From: Phil1 sp964487565
Lineage (GTDB): Bacteria > Bacillota > Clostridia > Christensenellales > CAG-138
NCBI GenBank assembly: GCA_964487565.1
Contig: CAZARN010000007.1
Span: 74,510-138,509 of the forward strand
Reading direction: 5' to 3'
Length of the DNA stretch: 64,000 bases
Shown here: piece by piece, positions 35,574 through 44,183 of the stretch
Layout: each line of letters opens with the position of its first letter
Position numbering within the stretch: position 1 is the stretch's first letter
The notes under the pieces: model-generated
What the model was told of the DNA's origin: nothing
The model's database searches: none
What the model saw: only the letters and a program-made list of their open reading frames with translations
Program-made: the position numbers and the translations under genes

Positions 35574-36557
35574 TTATTCCTCCGTATTCATAATATAATC
35601 ATATGTTGCGTCCGGGACCAGCGGGCGCGTAAGCTCCGCCCTGCCGGAAAGTATCAGCTCCCGCACGCGGCTTGCGCTCACCGGCTGACCGTCCTCCTCC
35701 ATGCGCGGGATCTCGATCACTTCAACCCCGTACTGCCCGAGATTGGCCATAAGCTCCCGGTTGTATGCGTTTGTCACGGGCGAAAGCGGCTCCGTTCCGA
35801 GAAAGCGCTTTTTTATCTTCAGTTTGGGAACAAACCGCTGCGTGAACACGGCGATGTCGAGCGCGCACTTGACTTCGCTCGGATCCACGTTTTCCTTGAG
35901 GAAATAGGTCGGGAACGTGGCGGATGAAACAAGATATCCTCCCGACGGCTGCACGGTGATGTTTTTTATGTCAGCCGTCCCCTCCCGCGCAAGACGAAGC
36001 CTCACATCCGGCGGGAACATGGCCTTATCCTCCGAAAGGATGAAAACATACAGGAAGGAGCAATGCGCGGCGGCATAGTGCATGAGATAGCTGTGTCCGA
36101 GCGTGAACGGATTGCAGTTTGCAACGATGCAGCCGACGTCGCGCGCGTCCCGCGCCTCCGGAAGGGCGGCGATGAATTTGTCGATCCCGCTGCGCCTGTT
36201 TTCCATAAGAAGCGTATCCTTTGTGGAAGCGACGCAGGAAAAACCGAGGCTTTCAAACAAAGCGCGGTTGGAAGGCTTTGTATAAAGAAAGAGATGCGAT
36301 ATTCCGCGGCGGAACGCTTCGTTGTAAAGTTCCGTGAGCACCTTCGCAAAAAGCCCTTCGCCCTGACGCTCGGGCGATGTGCCGACGCATTTGATTATGC
36401 TGCCGTCAAGCGAGCCCGCAGCGACGATCTCATCATCCTCGCGAAGGATCACGGTGAACTCAGCCCCCTCGTCAAAACGAATGCCCGTCGATCGGAGGAA
36501 GCTTATGACTTCTTCTTTTTTGTGCCCGCAAAGAGGGCTTGCATACTCTATATCCAT
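35574..36557 (-). CDS. citC: [Citrate (pro-3S)-lyase] ligase, CitC
   Basis: The 327-residue protein has an N-terminal GNAT-like domain (GTSPERQGEGLFAKVLTEL) and a nucleotidyltransferase domain with NCNPFTLGHSYL (the HxGH-type motif) and VSASRVRELI. CitC acetylates the thiol of the acyl carrier subunit with acetate and ATP, switching citrate or citramalate lyase on. It is divergent from citDEF and shares the 100-bp region between them. Confidence 0.93.
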   Translation of the reverse strand: MDIEYASPLCGHKKEEVISFLRSTGIRFDEGAEFTVILREDDEIVAAGSLDGSIIKCVGTSPERQGEGLFAKVLTELYNEAFRRGISHLFLYTKPSNRALFESLGFSCVASTKDTLLMENRRSGIDKFIAALPEARDARDVGCIVANCNPFTLGHSYLMHYAAAHCSFLYVFILSEDKAMFPPDVRLRLAREGTADIKNITVQPSGGYLVSSATFPTYFLKENVDPSEVKCALDIAVFTQRFVPKLKIKKRFLGTEPLSPVTNAYNRELMANLGQYGVEVIEIPRMEEDGQPVSASRVRELILSGRAELTRPLVPDATYDYIMNTEE

Positions 36558-36585
36558 ATATATATTATACTCGGCAGGATTGGAT

Positions 36586-36614
36586 TTGCATAGGCCGCCG
36601 CACGGGTATATAAT
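36586..36614 (+). promoter_or_regulatory. Promoter of the citDEF-fumarase operon
   Basis: TTGCAT (36586-36591) and a perfect TATAAT (36609-36614) are 17 nt apart, about 45 nt before citD. Confidence 0.75.
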
Positions 36615-36658
36615 GTCGAGAGCGCTAGACTACGATGCAGAAAGGATGACCTTTGAGA

Positions 36659-36925
36659 ATGGAAATTAAGCAAAAGGCCTCCGCCGGGACCCTTGAATCC
36701 AGCGATGCGATCATCGAGCTTACGCCCGCAAAAGGCATAACGGTTGAGCTTGAATCCGTCGTTGCGGCACAGTTCGGCGAAGAAATCGAAAATACCGTGC
36801 GCGACGTACTGTCGGCGATGGGCGTAACGGATGCGCACGTTCGCGTGACCGACCGCGGCGCGCTCGACTGCGTTATACGCGCGCGGGTTGAAACCGCTGT
36901 GCGCCGCAGCGCAGGGGAGGTTTGA
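36659..36925 (+). CDS. citD: Citrate/citramalate lyase acyl carrier protein (gamma subunit)
   Basis: The 88-residue protein has the CitD N-terminus ASAGTLESSD. Ser14 corresponds to the serine that carries the phosphoribosyl-dephospho-CoA arm in the Escherichia coli protein. RGALDCVIRARVETAV closes the protein. ATG 36659 matches the family start, and TTG 36653 is better spaced from AAAGGA, so two more residues are possible. It is followed 3 nt later by citE. Confidence 0.93.
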   Translation: MEIKQKASAGTLESSDAIIELTPAKGITVELESVVAAQFGEEIENTVRDVLSAMGVTDAHVRVTDRGALDCVIRARVETAVRRSAGEV

Positions 36926-36928
36926 AAT

Positions 36929-37807
36929 ATGAGAAGAAGCATGCTTTTTTTGCCCGGCAACACCCCGAACATAATAATTAACGGAGATTCGCTCGGCGCG
37001 GACTGCGTTATTCTTGATCTTGAGGACGCCGTCGCCCCCGATCAAAAGGACGCCGCGCGCATTCTCGTGCGCAACGCTATCGGCCTGATGGGTTTTTCGG
37101 GATGCGAGGTGACGGTGCGCATCAATTCCATCGATACGCCGTATTGGAAAAAGGATCTTGACGAGGTCGTTCCGCTCAAGCCCGCGCTCATAATGCCCAC
37201 AAAGGTAAGCTGCGCCACGGATGTGCAGACCGTCGCAGCATATATGGGTGAGATCGAAGCACGGCACGGCATCGAGGAGGGTACGGTCAAGCTCATCCCC
37301 CTCATCGAAACCGCGATGGGCGTGGAAAATGCGTTCTCCATCGCGACCGCCGCGAAAAGAGTCGCCGCGCTGTTCCTCGGCGGCGAGGATCTGACGGCGG
37401 ACCTTCGCTGCAAGCGCACAAAAGCCTCTCACGAGATAGAATACGCCCGCGGACGCATGGTATGCGCTGCGCGCGCAGCGGGCGTTGACGTTTACGATAC
37501 GCCGTTCACGGACGTCAACGACGACGAGGGCGCGCGCGCTGACGCGGAATACGCAAAAAGCCTTGGCTTCACCGGTAAATCCGCGATTTCGCCCCGCCAT
37601 GTTCCCCTCATCAACGAGGTATTCAGTCCTTCGGCCGCCGATATCGCATACGCGCACGAGGTGTTCGAGGCGATCAGGATGGCAAAGGCGCAGGGACGCG
37701 GCGCAATTTCCCTTCACGGTAAAATGATCGACGCGCCCATCGTTTCCCGCGCGCGGCAGACGCTTGAAGCGGCGGAGATCCTGGGGCTTGGAGGTAAAAA
37801 TGAGTAA
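36929..37807 (+). CDS. citE: Citrate/citramalate lyase beta subunit
   Basis: The 292-residue HpcH/HpaI-type barrel protein opens MRRSMLFLPGNTPN and has DCVILDLEDAVAPDQK, LIPLIETAMGVENA and FLGGEDLTADL, the CitE signature with acidic metal ligands. It cleaves the acyl thioester formed on CitD to release oxaloacetate (citrate) or pyruvate (citramalate). It overlaps citF by 8 nt. Confidence 0.94.
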   Translation: MRRSMLFLPGNTPNIIINGDSLGADCVILDLEDAVAPDQKDAARILVRNAIGLMGFSGCEVTVRINSIDTPYWKKDLDEVVPLKPALIMPTKVSCATDVQTVAAYMGEIEARHGIEEGTVKLIPLIETAMGVENAFSIATAAKRVAALFLGGEDLTADLRCKRTKASHEIEYARGRMVCAARAAGVDVYDTPFTDVNDDEGARADAEYAKSLGFTGKSAISPRHVPLINEVFSPSAADIAYAHEVFEAIRMAKAQGRGAISLHGKMIDAPIVSRARQTLEAAEILGLGGKNE

Positions 37808-39206
37808 GATCACTTCAACTGTAAGGGAGGCCGTCGTCGCAAGCGGCCTTCGCAGCGGCATGACGATATCCTTCCATCATCATCTGAGGAACGGGGATCA
37901 TGTGCTCAACATGGTCATGCGCGAGATCGCGCTTCTGGGCATACGCGACCTCACGGTCAACGCAAGCTCGCTTTTTGACGTACACGCCGAGCTTGCGGAA
38001 CATATTAAAAGCGGCGTTGTGACAAAGCTTCAAACCGACTATATGTCCCAGGCGCTCGGCTCGTTCATCTCCGAAGGCGGAATGGATGCGCCAGTGGAGT
38101 TTCGCACCCACGGCGGAAGGCCTGCCGATATCGCATCGGGCAAAACGCCCGTCGACGTTGCGTTCATCGCAGCGCCCGCGGCGGACAACATGGGCAATCT
38201 TTCGGGAAAGACCGGCAAATCGGCCTGCGGCTCTCTTGGTTACGCGATACCGGATGCGCATTATGCCAAACATGTTGTTGCAATAACGGACGGCCTTGTG
38301 CCTTACCCGCTGACCGGCTGGTCGATACCCGAAACCGACGTCGATCAGGTGGTCGTCGTTGACTCCATCGGCGACCCGCGCGGCATCGTTTCAGGCACAA
38401 CGAAGATCACCCGCGACCCCGTGGGCCTTTGCATGGCGATGGACGCGGTGCGCGTGATCGAAGCCTCCGGTCTTTTGAAGGACGGCTTCTCATTCCAGAC
38501 CGGCGCGGGCGGCGCGTCGCTTGCGGCTGCGAAATTCCTCAAGGACATCATGCTACGCGACCATATCCACGGCAGCTTCGGGCTTGGCGGCATAACGGGT
38601 TATCTTGTTGACATGCTCAACGAGGGCTGTTTCGAATCGCTCATGGATGTGCAGTGCTTCGATCTCAGGGCGGTTGAATCCATACGCGACAATCCCCGTC
38701 ATCAGGAGATATCCGCCGTGCACTATGCCTCCCCCGGCGCGAAGAGCAGCGTTGTGGACAGCCTTGACGTGGTCATCCTCGGTGCAACTGAGGTCGATAC
38801 GGATTTCAACGTGAACGTACATACCGATTCTTCGGGACGCATAATGGGCGGCTCCGGCGGACACAGCGACACCGCCGCCGGCGCGAAGCTTGCAATGATC
38901 ATCGCCCCGCTGACCCGCGCGCGGCTTCCCATCGTGACCGACCGCGTGACCTGCATATCAACGCCCGGCAGCACCATAGACGTGCTTGTTACGCAGAAGG
39001 GCATCGCCGTGAACCCCCGGAACAAACAGCTTTATGACAGGCTGCGCTGCGCGGGGCTCAACGTCATGGATATACATGAGCTCAAAGCCGCGGCCGAAAA
39101 GATGACCGGAGTGCCCAAGCCCGTCAAAAAAGGCACCCGTCCCGTGGCGGAGGTCATTTATCGCGACGGCACTCACCTCGATTACATTTACAACACACAG
39201 AGGTAA
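37800..39206 (+). CDS. citF: Citrate/citramalate lyase alpha subunit
   Basis: The 468-residue protein matches CitF: GMTISFHHHLRNGD near the N-terminus, FIAAPAADNMGNLSGKTGKSACGSLGYA, and GGSGGHSDTAAGAK with CISTPGSTIDVLVT near the end. It transfers the acetyl group from the carrier thioester to the substrate. ATG 37800 is used, since it lies after GGAGGT and overlaps citE. The protein is somewhat shorter than enterobacterial CitF (about 510). In the context of the mutase genes the substrate is probably citramalate. Confidence 0.93.
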   Translation: MSKITSTVREAVVASGLRSGMTISFHHHLRNGDHVLNMVMREIALLGIRDLTVNASSLFDVHAELAEHIKSGVVTKLQTDYMSQALGSFISEGGMDAPVEFRTHGGRPADIASGKTPVDVAFIAAPAADNMGNLSGKTGKSACGSLGYAIPDAHYAKHVVAITDGLVPYPLTGWSIPETDVDQVVVVDSIGDPRGIVSGTTKITRDPVGLCMAMDAVRVIEASGLLKDGFSFQTGAGGASLAAAKFLKDIMLRDHIHGSFGLGGITGYLVDMLNEGCFESLMDVQCFDLRAVESIRDNPRHQEISAVHYASPGAKSSVVDSLDVVILGATEVDTDFNVNVHTDSSGRIMGGSGGHSDTAAGAKLAMIIAPLTRARLPIVTDRVTCISTPGSTIDVLVTQKGIAVNPRNKQLYDRLRCAGLNVMDIHELKAAAEKMTGVPKPVKKGTRPVAEVIYRDGTHLDYIYNTQR

Positions 39207-39209
39207 CAA

Positions 39210-40049
39210 ATGAGAATATTCAAAGCACAGGAACTGACGCCGGTCGTGGAGCGCCTTTGCATAGAGGCCAACTGCTCCCTTCCGGAAGACATGAAGCAAC
39301 GCATCGCCTCGGCGCGGGATGAAGAGGACTGGCCCGGCGCGCAGGAGATACTTGACAGGATAATTGAAAACTACACCATTGCCTCGGATGAACACGTACC
39401 CATTTGCCAGGACACTGGCATGGCATGTGTCTTCCTTGATATCGGACGTGACGTGTATATCGACGGCGACGCCGAAGCCGCCGTCAACGAGGGTGTGCGC
39501 CGCGGTTACGCAAATGGCTATCTGAGAAAATCAGTTGTCGAGGATCCCCTGCGCAGAAAGAACACCGGCGACAACACGCCCGCCATGCTCTATTATGACC
39601 TCGTGCCCGGCGACCGCGTGAGCGTTACCGTCGCGCCAAAGGGCTTTGGCAGCGAAAACATGAGCAGGATCAAGATGCTCAAGCCCTCCGACGGCATCGA
39701 CGGAGTGAAGGATTTCATCGTATCCGTCGTGGAAGAGGCAGGCCCCAACCCGTGCCCGCCGACGGTCGTCGGCGTCGGCATAGGCGGCACGTTCGACAAA
39801 TGCGCGCTGCTTGCCAAAAAAGCCCTCATGCGCAGCACGGCCGTGCGCAATCCGGACCCGTTTTACGCTTCCCTTGAAGAGGAGCTGCTCGGCCGTATAA
39901 ACGCGCTCGGCGTCGGCCCGCAGGGACTTGGCGGAAGGACGACCTCGCTTGCGGTGAACATCCTTGCCATGCCCACGCACATTGCCGGATTGCCCGTTGC
40001 CGTAAACATCAACTGCCACGTTACGCGGCACAAAACGGAGGTGCTTTGA
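39210..40049 (+). CDS. Class I fumarase-type hydro-lyase alpha subunit, probable mesaconase
   Basis: The 279-residue protein is the alpha part of a heteromeric class I fumarase: VPICQDTGMACVFLDIG holds one cluster Cys, with PNPCPPTVVGVGIGGTFDKCALLAKKAL and a final INCHVTRHKTEVL. These oxygen-sensitive 4Fe-4S enzymes hydrate fumarate, and several also hydrate mesaconate to citramalate. Position between citF and the glutamate mutase operon favours mesaconate as physiological substrate (inference). The beta subunit starts 1 nt after the stop. Confidence 0.88.
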   Translation: MRIFKAQELTPVVERLCIEANCSLPEDMKQRIASARDEEDWPGAQEILDRIIENYTIASDEHVPICQDTGMACVFLDIGRDVYIDGDAEAAVNEGVRRGYANGYLRKSVVEDPLRRKNTGDNTPAMLYYDLVPGDRVSVTVAPKGFGSENMSRIKMLKPSDGIDGVKDFIVSVVEEAGPNPCPPTVVGVGIGGTFDKCALLAKKALMRSTAVRNPDPFYASLEEELLGRINALGVGPQGLGGRTTSLAVNILAMPTHIAGLPVAVNINCHVTRHKTEVL

Positions 40050-40050
40050 T

Positions 40051-40611
40051 ATGCCGATACGCATTACAGCGCCCTTCTCGCGCGAGGAGGCGCGCAAGCT
40101 CAAAAGCGGAGACAGCGTGCTTATTTCCGGCACGATATATACCGCGCGCGACGCCGCCCACAAGCGCCTGACCGAGCTTATCAAAAACGGCGAGCCCCTG
40201 CCCTTCCCCGTGAAGGATTCAGTTATATATTACGTCGGCCCGACGCCCGCGATGCCCGGCCGTGCCATAGGCTCCGCAGGCCCGACCACAAGCTATCGCA
40301 TGGACGCTTACTCGCCCGCGATGATCGAGGCCGGAGAAACAGGCATGATCGGCAAGGGCAAACGCAGTCCCGAGGTCGTGTCGGAGATGAAGAAGCACGG
40401 CGCGGTTTACTTCGCGGCCATCGGCGGCGCGGGCGCGCTGCTCTCGCGCTGCATTACCGGCGCGGAGATAATCGCCTATGAGGACCTTGGCGCGGAGGCG
40501 GTGAGAAAGCTCACCGTGCGCGACTTCCCCGCGATCGTTGTGATCGATGCGTCAGGCAACAATCTGTACGAAACCGGCCGCCGCGCATACCTCGCGGCAA
40601 GGATGAAATAA
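40051..40611 (+). CDS. Class I fumarase-type hydro-lyase beta subunit, probable mesaconase
   Basis: The 186-residue protein is the beta subunit: GDSVLISGTIYTARDAAHKRL, YYVGPTPAMPGRAIGSAGPTTS, MIGKGKR and YFAAIGGAGALLS are conserved in FumB-type and L-tartrate dehydratase beta chains. It completes the active site of the alpha subunit. It is the last gene of the cit-fum operon, and a terminator follows 19 nt downstream. Confidence 0.88.
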   Translation: MPIRITAPFSREEARKLKSGDSVLISGTIYTARDAAHKRLTELIKNGEPLPFPVKDSVIYYVGPTPAMPGRAIGSAGPTTSYRMDAYSPAMIEAGETGMIGKGKRSPEVVSEMKKHGAVYFAAIGGAGALLSRCITGAEIIAYEDLGAEAVRKLTVRDFPAIVVIDASGNNLYETGRRAYLAARMK

Positions 40612-40630
40612 ATAACCGTTTTATGGATGG

Positions 40631-40666
40631 AACGCGGGGAAAACGCCTCCCCGCGTTCTTTTATTT
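40631..40666 (+). terminator. Terminator of the cit-fum operon
   Basis: AACGCGGGG (40631-40639) pairs with CCCCGCGTT (40649-40657), then CTTTTATTT. Confidence 0.9.
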
Positions 40667-40700
40667 ACTCTCTCTCAGCGCGGGAAATATGTCGATATCC

Positions 40701-40777
40701 TTGTATTCGAGTATACAACATGTATCCCTGTATATCTTTTCAAAGGTCATAGCAATTTCATAAATACATAGTATAAT
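40701..40777 (+). promoter_or_regulatory. Upstream region of the glutamate mutase operon: palindrome and -10 box
   Basis: TTGTAT (40701-40706) and ATACAA (40713-40718) are perfect inverted repeats with a 6-nt spacer, followed by two more TGTAT copies. A perfect TATAAT lies at 40772-40777. No clear -35 box was found at 16-18 nt, so an activator may be needed. The palindrome resembles GntR-type operators only loosely. Confidence 0.45.
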
Positions 40778-40802
40778 ACCTTCTGGTCGACGGTTCTCGG
40801 CC

Positions 40803-40836
40803 ATAAAGGTGTGGCGTGAAAACGGCGCACCTTTAT
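40803..40836 (+). other. Leader hairpin before glmS
   Basis: ATAAAGGTG (40803-40811) pairs perfectly with CACCTTTAT (40828-40836), with a weaker inner stem. No T tract follows at once, so it is not an ordinary terminator. It lies in the mRNA leader about 20 nt before the glmS ribosome site and could affect mRNA stability or regulation. No cobalamin riboswitch core was recognised. Confidence 0.5.
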
Positions 40837-40867
40837 AGTGAAAATAACCGTTTTGAAAGGAAATAAA

Positions 40868-41284
40868 ATGGCAAAGAAGAAACTTGTGATGGGCGTGATC
40901 GGCGCCGACGTGCATGCCGTCGGCAACGCCATACTTTACCGCGCATTCACAGACGCAGGATTTGAAGTTATCAATCTCGGCGTTATGGTATCCCAGGAAG
41001 AGTATATTGCCGCGGCGATCGAAACCAACGCTGATGCAATAGTCGTTTCATCCCTGTACGGGCAAGGCGAGCTTGACTGCCGCGGTCTGCGCGAAAAGTG
41101 CGACGAGGCGGGCCTCAAGGGTATATTGCTTTATGTCGGCGGCAACATCGTCATCGGCAAGCAGCCGTTTGACGAGGTCGAAAAGCGTTTCAAGGCGATG
41201 GGCTTCGACCGAGCGTTCCCGCCGGGAACAGCGCCTGAAACCACAATCGACGAACTTAAAAAAGACCTCGGCGTGACCGAATAA
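40868..41284 (+). CDS. glmS: Glutamate mutase small (sigma) subunit
   Basis: The 138-residue B12-binding subunit has the base-off/His-on signature GADVHAVG (DxHxxG), VVSSLYGQG and YVGGNI. It holds adenosylcobalamin for the interconversion of L-glutamate and (2S,3S)-3-methylaspartate. GAAAGGAAATAAA precedes ATG 40868, though the frame continues upstream. First gene of glmS-glmL-glmE-mal. This is not glucosamine-phosphate synthase, which shares the symbol. Confidence 0.95.
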   Translation: MAKKKLVMGVIGADVHAVGNAILYRAFTDAGFEVINLGVMVSQEEYIAAAIETNADAIVVSSLYGQGELDCRGLREKCDEAGLKGILLYVGGNIVIGKQPFDEVEKRFKAMGFDRAFPPGTAPETTIDELKKDLGVTE

Positions 41285-41297
41285 GCGGCTTGCATTT

Positions 41298-42686
41298 ATG
41301 GAACCGATACTGCTTATCGATTTTGGCAGCACTTATACAAAGGTCACAGCGGCCGACGCGGCAAACGGGGAGCTGCTCGGCACCGCGCAGGCGTACACCA
41401 CAGTGCAGACCGACATAAACGACGGCCTCAAGAAGGCGATGGCCGAACTGCGCGAACGCACAGGCGAGCTTGATTACAGGATGCGCCTCGCCTGTTCGAG
41501 CGCGGCCGGCGGCCTCCGTATGATGGCAAGCGGCCTCGTGCCCGAGCTTACGGCGGAAGCCGCAAGGCAGGCAAGTCTTGGCGCCGGCGCAAAGGTGCTG
41601 CGCACATTCTCGTTCGAGCTGACCGATGAGGACATCGAATATATCGAGCATGAAAAGCCCGACATATTCATCCTTGCTGGCGGAACGGACGGCGGCAACA
41701 CGGATTGCATAATCCACAATGCCGAAGCGCTCTCAACCGTCAAGGCCGACTTCCCCATCGTGATCGCCGGGAACCGCACGGCGGCAGGCCGCTGCGAGAA
41801 GCTGCTTGCCGGACGCGAGATATACCGCTGCGACAACATCATGCCCAAATTCGGCGTGCTCAACATTGCGCAGACGCAGGAGAAGATCCGCTCGATCTTT
41901 CTCAGGCGCATCATTGAGGCAAAGGGCCTTTCCCGCGCAAATGAGATAATCGACGGCATAATGATGCCCACCCCTTCCGCGGTCATGGACGCGATGAAGC
42001 TGCTTTCCGAAGGCATAAAGGGCAACCCCGGCATAGGCGAGCTTGTGGGCGTTGACGTCGGCGGCGCGACGACGGATGTTTACTCCGTGGCCTCCGGTAT
42101 GCCCGAAAACTCCGCCACGGTATACAAGGGACTGCCTGAGCCTTATGTCAAGCGCACCGTTGAAGGCGACATAGGGATGCGTTACAGCGTACACGGCATC
42201 GTGGACGCCGCCGGGCTTGAAGCGATCGCAGCCCTTGCGGGACTCACATGCGAGCGTGCCGCAGAACTTATCGAGAGCATAGCCATGCACACGGATAAGC
42301 TGCCCGACACCGACGAATACACGGCCCTCGACGAAGCGCTTGCCTGCATGGCCGTGCGCACGGCCGTCACCCGTCACGCCGGACGCATCGAGGAAGCATA
42401 CACCATGATGGGGCTCACTTATGTGCAAACCGGCAAGGACCTGCGCAGCGTTTCGCGCATACTTGTCACCGGCGGCTCCCTCATACACACGCAGCATACC
42501 GGAAAAATCGCCTCGTTTGCGATGACGGATCCCGCCGATCCCGCCTCGCTCAAGCCAAAGGAAGCCAAGGTGCTGGTGGACAGGAAATACATACTTGCCG
42601 CGATGGGGCTTTTATCGGCAAAACACCCCGATGCGGCGCTAAACATAATGAAAAAGGAGCTCAAAGAGGATGGAACTTCAAAATAA
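41298..42686 (+). CDS. glmL: Glutamate mutase accessory protein GlmL (MutL)
   Basis: The 462-residue actin/Hsp70-fold ATPase shows ILLIDFGSTYTKVTA (phosphate 1) and VGVDVGGATTDVYSVA (phosphate 2), with ILVTGGSLI near the end. The family always sits between the two mutase subunit genes and is thought to protect or reactivate the B12 enzyme, as reactivases do in other B12 dehydratases. It overlaps glmE by 17 nt. Confidence 0.92.
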   Translation: MEPILLIDFGSTYTKVTAADAANGELLGTAQAYTTVQTDINDGLKKAMAELRERTGELDYRMRLACSSAAGGLRMMASGLVPELTAEAARQASLGAGAKVLRTFSFELTDEDIEYIEHEKPDIFILAGGTDGGNTDCIIHNAEALSTVKADFPIVIAGNRTAAGRCEKLLAGREIYRCDNIMPKFGVLNIAQTQEKIRSIFLRRIIEAKGLSRANEIIDGIMMPTPSAVMDAMKLLSEGIKGNPGIGELVGVDVGGATTDVYSVASGMPENSATVYKGLPEPYVKRTVEGDIGMRYSVHGIVDAAGLEAIAALAGLTCERAAELIESIAMHTDKLPDTDEYTALDEALACMAVRTAVTRHAGRIEEAYTMMGLTYVQTGKDLRSVSRILVTGGSLIHTQHTGKIASFAMTDPADPASLKPKEAKVLVDRKYILAAMGLLSAKHPDAALNIMKKELKEDGTSK

Positions 42687-44127
42687 ACGCATACCCGAGG
42701 ACGTATTCAAAAAGATCCGTGCGGAAGTGCTCACACAGTGGCCCACCGGACGCGACGTTGATTTTGACGAGGCGGTTGAATTCCACAAATCGCTTCCGGA
42801 AAGAAAGATCTTTTCAAAGAAGCTGATTGACGCAAAGAACAGCGGCGCGACCCTCATCCAGCCGCGCGCGGGCGTTTCGCTCGTCGAGGATCAGATCAAG
42901 CTGCTCAAATACCTTCAGGATAACGGCGAAGCCGACCTGCTGCCCACCACCATTGACAGCTATACCAGACAGAACCGCTATGAGGAGGCTGAAAACGGGA
43001 TCCGCGAATCCATCAAGGAAAAGCGCTCCATGCTCAACGGTTTCCCGGCGGTCAACCACGGCGTTTCCGGTTGCCGTCAGCTCATAAACAGCATCGATAC
43101 GCCGATACAGGTGCGCCACGGCACGCCTGATGCGCGTCTGCTCACGGAGATCGCCTATGCGGGCGGCTTCACGAGCTATGAAGGCGGCGGAATATCATAC
43201 AATCTGCCTTACGCAAAGAACGTTCCAATGGAACGCACGATCACCGACTGGCAGTATGTTGACAGGCTGACCGGTCTTTATGAGGAAGCGGGCGTTTCCA
43301 TCAACCGCGAGCCTTACGGCCCGCTGACCGGCACGCTCGTGCCCCCCTGCATCTCCCATGCGGTAGCCATCATCGAAGCGCTGCTTGCCGCGGAACAGGG
43401 CGTCAAGAACATAACCGTCGGCTACGGCCAGTGCGGCAACCTCGTGCAGGACGTCGCAGCCATACGCACGCTTGAGGAGCTGACCGACGAATATATCGAC
43501 AAGAGCGGACACAGGGACGTCGTCATAACCACAGTTTTCCATCAGTGGATGGGCGGTTTCCCCCAGGATGAAGCGAAGGCTTTCGGCGTGATAAGCTGGG
43601 GCAGCGCAACCGCGGCCCTTTCCAAGGCCACAAAGGTGATCGTCAAAACCCCGCACGAAGCCATGGGCGTGCCCACGATGGAAGCAAACGCGCAGGGTCT
43701 GCGCTGCACCAAGCAGGTGATATCAATGCTTCGCGATCAGGAATGCACCGCCGCGAACCTCGAGCTTGAGAAGAACGTGATCCGCAAGGAAACGCGCGCG
43801 ATACTTGACAGATGCTTTGAGCTTGGCGAAGGCGATATCGCCGTGGGCGCTGTGCGCGCGGTTCAGGCCGGTGTGCTCGATATCCCGTTCGCGCCCTCGC
43901 GCTTCAACGCCGGAAAGATGCTCCCCGCGCGCGACAACACGGGCGCTGTGCGCATACTTGAACCCGGCAGCGTTCCCCTGCCCGCCGACATGCTTGAGTT
44001 CAACCGCTCGATGATCGAGGAGCGCGCGAAGGCCGAAAAACGCAAAGCCTCTTTCCAGATGGTGATCGACGACGTTTATGCCATCAGCAAGGGCAGGCTC
44101 GTCGGCCGTCCGCAGAGCATGAGATGA
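42670..44127 (+). CDS. glmE: Glutamate mutase large (epsilon) subunit
   Basis: The 485-residue TIM-barrel subunit carries IQPRAGVSLVEDQ, VNHGVSGCRQLI, QVRHGTPDARLL (glutamate-binding Arg), GYGQCGNLVQD and TVFHQWMGGFPQDE, all typical of methylaspartate mutase E chain. With GlmS it carries out the radical carbon-skeleton rearrangement that starts glutamate fermentation. Length matches the clostridial enzyme (483-485). Confidence 0.96.
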   Translation: MELQNKRIPEDVFKKIRAEVLTQWPTGRDVDFDEAVEFHKSLPERKIFSKKLIDAKNSGATLIQPRAGVSLVEDQIKLLKYLQDNGEADLLPTTIDSYTRQNRYEEAENGIRESIKEKRSMLNGFPAVNHGVSGCRQLINSIDTPIQVRHGTPDARLLTEIAYAGGFTSYEGGGISYNLPYAKNVPMERTITDWQYVDRLTGLYEEAGVSINREPYGPLTGTLVPPCISHAVAIIEALLAAEQGVKNITVGYGQCGNLVQDVAAIRTLEELTDEYIDKSGHRDVVITTVFHQWMGGFPQDEAKAFGVISWGSATAALSKATKVIVKTPHEAMGVPTMEANAQGLRCTKQVISMLRDQECTAANLELEKNVIRKETRAILDRCFELGEGDIAVGAVRAVQAGVLDIPFAPSRFNAGKMLPARDNTGAVRILEPGSVPLPADMLEFNRSMIEERAKAEKRKASFQMVIDDVYAISKGRLVGRPQSMR

Positions 44128-44183
44128 CGACAGCGCTTTGCCGCTTTAACAATCAATAACAAATATAATTGGAGGAATATAAA

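Noticed and set aside
36557..36592. Minus-strand promoter for citC at the TATAAT complement (36564-36569)
   Set aside because: It is too close to the citC start for a normal leader, and no -35 box is visible at 16-18 nt.
36548..37861. Long minus-strand open frame (437 codons) opposite citD and citE
   Set aside because: The plus-strand genes are certain by motif. The antisense frame has an Arg/His/Gly-rich composition typical of shadows.
40612..40867. Cobalamin riboswitch before glutamate mutase
   Set aside because: The space is just large enough, but no B12-box-like core or pseudoknot arms were recognised. Only a simple hairpin is present.
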